Source of the DNA: Mayamaea pseudoterrestris
Taxonomy: Eukaryota; Bacillariophyta; Bacillariophyceae; Sellaphorales; Sellaphoraceae
DNA: 64,000 nt
Assembly (NCBI GenBank): GCA_027923505.1
Contig: BROI01000008.1
Coordinates: 372,001 to 436,000 of the forward strand
Direction: 5' to 3'
Part shown: positions 61,614 through 64,000 of the stretch, piece after piece
Position numbering within the stretch: the first letter of the stretch is position 1
How the letters are laid out: every line of letters begins with the position of its first letter
The notes under the pieces: model-generated
The model's database searches: none
Told to the model about the DNA's origin: nothing
What the model saw: only the letters and a program-made list of their open reading frames with translations
Translations under genes and position numbers: made by a program

Positions 61614-63091
61614 TTAAAAATACTGAGATTTAGTGACATACACGCGATCTGCAAATGTTTCAGTCATCGATCGTCGGTAAGCGGACCTTGATGACTGGCG
61701 TCCCTCTCCCTGGAGTTGCACGTCGGCTACTCTCACCTTCTTGGCCAAACCATACGCATCCAGCCTCTCTCGCAAGTAAGTTTTCGTTGCATCAGAACAG
61801 AAGGCTGCCTCTATACCATTGACAATGGACCGAAACAAGTCTTCGCGCGACATGCCCATCTTGGCAATGGCAACCCGATATTGCCATGCCAAACTTGTAT
61901 GAAACACTGCTGGATCGTCCGAGCTAAACGAAAAGGATATACCTCGCTGCTTCATCGTCATGGCAGGATGCGTTGGCCATTCGGAATCTGGATCATCACA
62001 CTCCCACCCACCAGTTTCGACGGATGACGTAGGACAAACTAACATATACACGAGTAAAGAAGCCGTAAGCATCAGTCCTTTGCATGAGTAGTCACACATC
62101 GTGCCATTTCTGACCTACCTTCCATGTGTATCTTATCGTGTCGGACAAGCTCGATAATTTCCTCGCTTTTAACGATGCGATACCCATGTCCAATTCGTTT
62201 AGCTCCGTATTCCTTTACAGCTCGGCGAACATTTTCAGTTGCATTTTCGGAAGCTTCTCCAGCATGAATGGTGATCGACACGTTCTCGTCTTTAGCGCGT
62301 TGAATCATTTCATAATGTGGACGAAAAAGTTCTGGGTACCCATCTTCATCGAAATGCTCCTCACCAGCGGCAATGTCAATCCCCACCACCGGGCAGATCT
62401 CATCTTTTCGATGCTCCAATGCCATGTCTAGTGTAGGCATGGCCCAATCTGGTCTCCACGTCAAGGCGCAAAAGATTTGATTCACAGTAATCGTAAACTT
62501 TTGACAGCCCCGCACCAAACCGCGCGTGACGGCCTCGTAGATTTGTTCGGCAGAGATTGGGTTGTTCGGGTCCGATGCATCACCTTGAAAGCTGTCTGCA
62601 AACAAAAATGGAGAGTATCGGACCTCCGTGTAGACTGTATTCTGCTCCCATTGACGCTGGACGAAATCATGCGCAAGTTGCTCCAGTAGATGCAAATCGC
62701 GTCTTACAAGCGGCAAAAAGATCTCAAAGCAGTTAAGCATGGCCTTCAATGAGCGATTTCCTCGACAGGTGCACAAATTATGGAACTTGCGTTGCGTGCT
62801 ACAATCTTCAACGAGCTTTCTAACTTCCAGTGACTGGCCCGGCTCCCACGGCAAGTCGGCTTTAACAGGAAGACAGTACAGCTTGTCGGGATTCTCGTTT
62901 AGATACTTCCACAAGAAATCAGGATCAAACGACCCATCCAAGTGGACGTGGAGTTCCACTTTAGGGCATTCGCGAATGAACTCTTCATCGCTTTCGTTGT
63001 AAGATTGCCAGCCCGGTCGCTCGCTGAGGTAACGTATCAGTCGTTTCACTTCGTGCGAGCCTTCGTGGTCTTTCGAAGCTTCCTTTGCCAT
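61614..63091 (-). CDS. ADA: Adenosine deaminase, two exons
   Basis: Exons 62119-63091 and 61614-62038 (80-nt intron) join KIHME to VCPTSSVETGG, giving 465 residues. It converts adenosine to inosine in purine salvage. The zinc and catalytic motifs are all visible: KVELHVHLDGSF (HxH), TVYTEVRYSP, VGIDIAAGEE, ITIHAGE (zinc His and catalytic Glu region), RIGHGYR and SFSSDDPAVF (zinc Asp). The intron sits exactly between the HGYR and SDDP motifs. There is no signal peptide, unlike secreted ADGF/ADA2 proteins, so it is probably cytosolic. The C-terminal 40 residues (RRSMTETFADRVYV) are an extension beyond the usual core. Confidence 0.88.
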
Positions 63092-63424
63092 GACATTGAT
63101 TGATCAAACAGTCGTTCCACAACAGCAATCCTTGCTCACAAAATATGCCTCATATAATAAGCACTCTACTGACAAGGTTGTCGATGGCCGTCGAAAACGG
63201 AACTGCCAACTGCCAATGATCGTCGCCGTCTTCGTGGTTTTTCGACCGTCAACAGCGGTGCGACATATACTATGTTTTGCCGAGCTCACAATTTATGCAC
63301 CGTAGGTGTATATATACACGTTAATCGTACAACTTACCAAGCTTTGACGCTAAATTTGCTTTAAGTTTATATACAAAAGGGAGTAACTGAATCAAAGAGA
63401 GAGAGACGAGAGGTTGAACCATTT
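63092..63424. other. 333-bp gap between two minus-strand genes
   Basis: It contains the ADA promoter and the 3' end of NAD synthetase, with tata-type AT-rich strings near 63305-63320. Nothing else is recognised. Confidence 0.4.
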
Positions 63425-64000
63425 TCATTTCTCGCTCTCGTCCGACTTGGCCACCAGCCGATCAATTACAGCAAACTGCCTGGGCCAGCTCACATTGTAC
63501 AAGAATTGACGCAAGTCAAAGCGGTTGTCATCGGGAGAGTAACCTTCCGCATGATATGCCGGTGTGATTGTGCACATTTTGTGTCGATTCACGGCGTAGT
63601 AGTAGAAGAATCGTTTTACTTTAGTCGCCACTTCGACAGGCGGCGTGTCATTCCAAATGATGCATAACTTGCGAAACCTGCAGAATGAAAAGATAGTGAG
63701 ATGCTATTTCGCAATGTGTGGGCGAAAACTATATCCATGACTTACATTGAGACGGGTCCACATCGAGAAAGCTTGCGCAAACTACCAAAAAGCCCGAGTT
63801 CGTAATACGACATGCCCATATCCTCTTCATCGAGCTGCGAATGTTCCTCATCGACTCCATTTTCTCCAGTTGATGGTCTTAACTCAGCAGTCGGGGGCGC
63901 TTCTGCGACATCGGCTAGCACATCCCAGCCATACGCCAAGGAAGCCCAAATTAGCATTTTCTTTAAATCACCCTTCGAGATCGCTCCGATCGGATTCAGA
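63425..64000 (-). CDS. NADSYN1: Glutamine-dependent NAD+ synthetase, C-terminal part only
   Basis: The gene runs off the right edge; only the last two exons are here (63746 to beyond 64000, and 63425-63677, with a 68-nt intron 63678-63745). The enzyme amidates nicotinic acid adenine dinucleotide to NAD+ using glutamine. The C-terminal fingerprint of the eukaryotic form is plain: [49 protein letters not shown] joined to [45 protein letters not shown] and SWPRQF. The intron joins GPVSM and FRKL in the right phase. The nitrilase domain and P-loop lie outside the window. Confidence 0.92.

Noticed and set aside
1-64000. CRISPR arrays, rRNA and tRNA genes, operon-like bacterial structure
   Set aside because: No regularly spaced repeats, no recognisable rRNA or tRNA cloverleaf was seen by eye, and introns and gene content are eukaryotic. 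A tRNAscan/Infernal run would be decisive.

Overview
The window is nuclear DNA from a gene-dense eukaryotic microbe. Genes alternate strands, intergenic gaps are short (down to 14 bp), introns are few and short (about 60-135 nt, GT-AG), and all three stop codons are used normally. Several clues point to a stramenopile, probably a plastid-bearing ochrophyte: an HCF101-type Fe-S carrier with a C-terminal DUF971 domain, a small signal-peptide protein with an SH3-like fold and a Cys-rich CDVDPTCC core of a type I associate with plastid lineages, a single-PAS protein of the LOV-like type, and secreted ShK-domain proteins. The assignment is inference; no rRNA, tRNA or organellar marker was found to settle it.

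Layout, left flank (1-25.8 kb), all conserved housekeeping genes: CstF-77 (partial), long-chain acyl-CoA synthetase, RRS1, a Ser/Thr kinase with a large activation-segment insertion, a PhyH-type dioxygenase, ATG2, an uncharacterised nuclear-type protein, a TMEM223-like membrane protein, a secreted double-ShK protein, CENP-C, a triple CCCH zinc-finger protein and HCF101.

Accessory island (about 25.9-39.0 kb): this block looks unlike its surroundings. It holds four paralogous genes that end in a methyl-CpG-binding (MBD-like) domain. One is fused behind the N-terminal half of a Helitron replication protein (DUF6570 plus the Helitron_like_N region) but has neither a visible HUH nuclease nor a helicase. 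Truncated and degenerate copies of a small 'NAGN' gene flank the MBD cluster in inverted orientation, and there are tandem repeats of 62 and 143 bp. Further right are a small RING protein, a MazG/dCTPP-like pyrophosphatase with an unknown N-terminal domain, and a convergent pair of two-exon genes (230 and 860 aa) that I do not recognise. This is the most likely place for something undescribed.

Right flank (39.1-64 kb), again housekeeping: PIG-C, APC2, CSN2, a double-PHD/AT-hook protein, a TrhO/TSTD2-type rhodanese, a TAP-like ABC half-transporter, the SH3-like putative plastid protein, the PAS protein, an AlkB-type dioxygenase, an RNF141-like RING protein, UBE2K, a RING-H2 protein, an anomalous non-genic segment, an RRM protein, a papain-family protease, adenosine deaminase and NAD synthetase (partial). 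The ubiquitin system is well represented (APC2, CSN2, UBE2K and three RING proteins across the window), but the spacing gives no evidence of operon-like co-regulation beyond divergent pairs that share short promoters (CstF-77/ACSL, kinase/PhyH, APC2/CSN2).
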